A stretch of 7,237 nt of DNA from an uncultured beta proteobacterium (GTDB lineage: Bacteria > Pseudomonadota > Gammaproteobacteria > Burkholderiales > Burkholderiaceae_C): assembly GCA_903944555.1 (NCBI GenBank), contig CAJASG010000396.1, positions 1 to 7,237 of the forward strand. Direction: 5' to 3'. Shown one piece after another: positions 4,687 through 7,237 of the stretch; the stretch's first letter is position 1, and each line of letters begins with the position of its first letter. The notes under the pieces are model-generated. The model was not told where the DNA came from. It made no database searches and saw nothing but the letters and a program-made list of their open reading frames with translations. A program made the position numbers and the translations under genes.

Positions 4687-6464
4687 CCTTTGCCATCCAC
4701 GGCCTGACCGTCTCGCGTGGCGTTGCCATCGGGCGGGCGGTGCTGGTTGCGTCCAGCCGGGTCGATGTCGCGCACTACTTTATCGAGGCTGGCGACGTGG
4801 CCGCCGAGATCGACCGCGCACGCAAGGGCCGGGATGCGGTGGTGGAAGAAATCCACCGTTTGCAGGAAACCATCACCCACATGGGCCCCAAAGAAGCCCC
4901 GCACGAACTGGCCGCGCTTCTGGATGTGCACCTGATGTTGCTGCAAGACGAGGAACTCGTACGCGGCGTGAAACACTGGATCACTGATCGCTTGTACAAC
5001 GCGGAGTGGGCACTCACAACGCAGCTAGAGATCATCGTGCGCCAGTTCGATGAAATGGAAGACGAGTACCTGCGTGAGCGCAAGGCCGATCTGGAGCAAA
5101 TTGCCGAACGCACCCTGCGGGCCATGAAGGGAACCGCATCGCCCATGGTGGTGCAACCCTCACGGAGTACGCGAAAGCCCTCGCAGCAAGACCTGCTGCT
5201 GGACGACACGGTGGATGTGCCACTGGTGCTGATCGCCCACGATCTGTCGCCTGCCGACATGCTGCAGTTCAAACAAAGCGTGTTTGCCGGCTTCATCACC
5301 GATGTGGGAGGCAAGACTTCGCACACCGCCATCGTTGCGCGCAGCATGGACATCCCGGCGGTGGTCGGGGCGCGCACCGCGAGCCAGTTGGTGCGCCAGG
5401 ATGACTGGGTCATCATTGACGGCGATGCCGGAGTGGTCATCATCGACCCCTCCTCCATCATTTTGGCGGAATACGGTTTCAAGCAACGCCAAGTTGAGTT
5501 GGAGCGCGGCCGTTTGTTGCGCCTGCTCAATACGCCGGCTGTCACCATGGATGGCGAAAAAGTCCAGCTGCTGGCCAACATCGAAATGCCCGAAGACGCG
5601 CAGGCGGCACTCAAGTCGGGTGCCTTGGGCGTGGGGCTGTTTCGCAGCGAATTTCTGTTCATGGGACGGCAAAGCCGACTGCCCGACGAGGAAGAGCAGT
5701 ACCAAGCCTACAAACGTGCGGTCGAAGGCATGCAAGGGCTGCCGGTGACGATTCGCACGGTGGACGTGGGTGCCGACAAACCGCTGGACAATTCGCAGCG
5801 TGATACCGCGCATCTGAACCCGGCCTTGGGACTGCGGGCAATTCGCTGGAGTCTGGCCGACCCGGCCATGTTTTTGACCCAGCTGCGCGCCATTTTGCGT
5901 GCCGCCGCCCATGGGCAGGTGCATTTGTTGGTGCCCATGCTGGCCCACGCCAGCGAGATTCGCCAGACGCTGTCGCACATTGACCATGCCCGTGCCACGC
6001 TGGACAACAAGGGCATAGCCTATGGACCGGTGAAGATTGGTGCCATGATTGAAATCCCGGCGGCCGCCTTAAATGTGAAGCTGTTTCTTAAACATTTCGA
6101 CTTCCTGTCTATCGGCACCAATGACTTGATCCAGTACACGCTGGCGATTGACCGGGCCGACGAGTCGGTCGCGCACCTGTACGACCCATTGCATCCGGCC
6201 GTGCTGCGCTTGGTGTCCGAGACCATCGCCGAGTGCCGGGCTCAGGGTAAGGATGTCAGTGTGTGCGGCGAAATGGCGGGCGATGTCAGCCTGACCCGTT
6301 TGCTGCTGGGCATGGGGCTGCGCAGCTTTTCCATGCACCCGGCTCAAATCCTGGCGATCAAGCAAGAGGTCCTGCGGTCCGACACCACCAAGTTGGCGCC
6401 ATGGGCCCGGAGGGTTTGCCAAGCGGAAGATCCGGTCAGAGAAATGGCTTCCAAAGCCTTGTAG
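4683..6464 (+). CDS. ptsI: PTS Enzyme I (PEP-protein phosphotransferase)
   Basis: A 593-residue cytoplasmic Enzyme I, which autophosphorylates from PEP and transfers the phosphate to HPr. Domains in order: N-terminal HPr-binding domain (about 5-148), swivelling phosphohistidine domain (about 178-255) and C-terminal PEP-binding barrel (about 275-570). The phosphorylated histidine is H214 in GGKTSHTAIVAR. PEP-site residues include R321 in GLFRSEFLF, the segment TVDVGADKPL, IGTNDLIQYTLAIDR, and the acid/base C528 in VCGEMAG. H214, R321 and C528 sit 25 or 26 residues later than H189, R296 and C502 of the 575-residue E. coli enzyme. Most of the difference is a Ser/Arg/Gln-rich linker at about 150-179, before the phosphohistidine domain. 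The GTG start overlaps the ptsH stop and has GGAG 7 nt upstream. It is the last gene of the apparent operon. Confidence 0.97.
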   Translation: MTFAIHGLTVSRGVAIGRAVLVASSRVDVAHYFIEAGDVAAEIDRARKGRDAVVEEIHRLQETITHMGPKEAPHELAALLDVHLMLLQDEELVRGVKHWITDRLYNAEWALTTQLEIIVRQFDEMEDEYLRERKADLEQIAERTLRAMKGTASPMVVQPSRSTRKPSQQDLLLDDTVDVPLVLIAHDLSPADMLQFKQSVFAGFITDVGGKTSHTAIVARSMDIPAVVGARTASQLVRQDDWVIIDGDAGVVIIDPSSIILAEYGFKQRQVELERGRLLRLLNTPAVTMDGEKVQLLANIEMPEDAQAALKSGALGVGLFRSEFLFMGRQSRLPDEEEQYQAYKRAVEGMQGLPVTIRTVDVGADKPLDNSQRDTAHLNPALGLRAIRWSLADPAMFLTQLRAILRAAAHGQVHLLVPMLAHASEIRQTLSHIDHARATLDNKGIAYGPVKIGAMIEIPAAALNVKLFLKHFDFLSIGTNDLIQYTLAIDRADESVAHLYDPLHPAVLRLVSETIAECRAQGKDVSVCGEMAGDVSLTRLLLGMGLRSFSMHPAQILAIKQEVLRSDTTKLAPWARRVCQAEDPVREMASKAL

Positions 6465-6479
6465 TTGGCGTGTGTGCCG

Positions 6480-6510
6480 AACGCGTGATACATCGCATTT
6501 CGCGTGTTTT
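6480..6510 (+). terminator. Weak possible hairpin downstream of ptsI
   Basis: ACGCG (6481-6485) can pair with CGCGT (6501-6505), followed by GTTTTT. The stem is only 5 bp with a 15-nt loop, so by itself it is a poor terminator. The larger palindrome just after it is a better candidate. Confidence 0.25.
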
Positions 6511-6569
6511 TGCTATCAAAATAGGAGCTGCTTGCGCAGTAACCACGGGGGCTAGAGCCCTATTTTATG
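6511..6569. repeat. Intergenic palindrome, likely dispersed repeat and bidirectional terminator
   Basis: AAAATAGG (6518-6525) is the exact reverse complement of CCTATTTT (6559-6566). Three more pairs, GCT (6527-6529) with AGC (6556-6558), follow after a single bulged A, giving about 11 bp closing a 26-nt loop. The outer arm ends are A and T runs, so either strand would give a stem followed by T residues. That fits the space between the converging ptsI and EamA genes. The pattern GCTATCAAAATAGGAGCTGC ... GCTAGAGCCC-TATTTT resembles a short element I recall in many intergenic regions of Comamonadaceae genomes; this is memory, not a search result. Confidence 0.65.
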
Positions 6570-6581
6570 GCCAACTGGCAT

Positions 6582-7237
6582 TCAATTTTTGCTGCGAGAG
6601 CCCAGCACCGCCGCACCAATGATCATCACCGCCGCGGCGGCAACCGAGCTACTGGGTACCTCCGCGCGCACCCAGAGCAAGGCCAGAGTCGACAGCAGCG
6701 GCGTCAAGAACGACAACAGGCCAATGTGCCTGGGGTCGCCGCGCTTCAGTGCTGCATCCCACAGGTAAAACGCGCCGCCCAGCGGCCCGATGCCCATGGC
6801 CACCACCAGTATCCAATCGTTGAGGCTAAGCGTGACGGGGCTTTCCAAAAGCACATGGCACAGCAAAGACAGCACGCCTGACACCAAGCCAAACAGGCCA
6901 ATGGCCGCGCTGGGGAAGAACGGTACGCGTTGCGTCAGCAGTGAATAGCTGGCCCAGATAAAGGCCGAACCCAGTGCCGGTATGTAGCCCCAGGCAAAAC
7001 CACCGGTCAAGCCTTGGGCGCTGGCATCCCCGGCGATGGCCAGTGCGGCACCGGCAAAGCCCACCAGCGCCGCCACCACATGGGTGCTGCGCAGGCGCAT
7101 GCCCGGTAAAAACAACGGTGCCATCAGCACGATGCCCAGCGGCCACAGGTAGTTCACCAAATTGGCTTGTACCGGTGGCGCGTGGCGCAGCGCAATGAAC
7201 AGCAGGAAATGGAAGCCAAACAGGCCGTACACGCCAA
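6582..7237 (-). CDS. EamA/DMT-family transporter, 5' end outside window
   Basis: The C-terminal 218 or so residues of an inner-membrane carrier of the drug/metabolite transporter superfamily. The frame is open to the window edge. A GTG at 7232 looks internal (context GVYGLFGFHFLLF), because a full DMT protein is near 290-300 residues and about a quarter is missing. Hydrophobic helices alternate with short loops. QANLVNYLWPLGIVLMAPL is the end of the first EamA repeat, and GFAWGYIPALGSAFIWASYSLL opens the second, whose last helix is followed by GSRSKN and a TGA. Members of this family export amino acids or other small metabolites; the substrate here is unknown. It converges with ptsI across the intergenic palindrome and has no visible link to the PTS genes. 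Confidence 0.87.
   Translation of the reverse strand, partial: GVYGLFGFHFLLFIALRHAPPVQANLVNYLWPLGIVLMAPLFLPGMRLRSTHVVAALVGFAGAALAIAGDASAQGLTGGFAWGYIPALGSAFIWASYSLLTQRVPFFPSAAIGLFGLVSGVLSLLCHVLLESPVTLSLNDWILVVAMGIGPLGGAFYLWDAALKRGDPRHIGLLSFLTPLLSTLALLWVRAEVPSSSVAAAAVMIIGAAVLGSRSKN

Noticed and set aside
3972..4976. 334-codon antisense frame across the EIIA, ptsH and ptsI starts
   Set aside because: Composition is that of a shadow frame (His/Gln/Arg-rich) and all three genes on the plus strand have active-site motifs.
4775..5662. 295-codon antisense frame in ptsI
   Set aside because: Ser/Arg-rich translation with no domain; ptsI on the other strand is unambiguous.

Overview
The window reads as ordinary chromosomal DNA of a betaproteobacterium, most likely a member of the Burkholderiales/Comamonadaceae (Rhodoferax- or Polaromonas-like). 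The reasons are moderately GC-rich DNA, a ribosomal protein S17 end of betaproteobacterial type, a permease-less EIIA(Man)-HPr-EI phosphorelay cluster typical of this class, and an AT-ended intergenic palindrome that resembles (from memory, not searched) a repeat dispersed in Comamonadaceae genomes. There is no phage, insertion sequence, CRISPR array, tRNA or rRNA in it.

Layout. Positions 1-185 are the 3' end of rpsQ (S17), followed at once by a strong hairpin (219-243). A Prx5-type peroxiredoxin (276-782, +) converges with a GNAT acetyltransferase (832-1323, -). The GNAT gene is divergent from a tightly packed plus-strand run of six genes: a secreted DUF4197 protein (1472-2176), a small lipoprotein of unknown function (2173-2748), an MFS transporter (2745-3971), a PTS EIIA of the mannose family (4002-4448), HPr (ptsH, 4417-4686) and Enzyme I (ptsI, 4683-6464). 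Four of the five junctions in this run overlap by 4-32 nt and the only gap is 30 nt, so co-transcription and translational coupling are likely. A short intergenic palindrome (6518-6566) separates ptsI from a converging EamA/DMT exporter gene (6582 to beyond 7237, -) that is cut by the window edge.

How the genes work together. EI takes phosphate from PEP and passes it through HPr His15 to EIIA His10. All active-site residues are present, but no EIIB, EIIC or EIID is encoded here. The relay therefore probably regulates other processes rather than importing sugar, as is thought for related betaproteobacteria. Three envelope genes (DUF4197, lipoprotein, MFS permease) lie ahead of it in the same apparent operon, and this is the least explained aspect of the window. 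I found no convincing entirely new system. The most interesting leads are the mixed envelope/phosphorelay operon, the dual-coded His-rich tail of EIIA in its overlap with ptsH, the interruption of the ribosomal protein cluster after rpsQ, and the intergenic palindrome.
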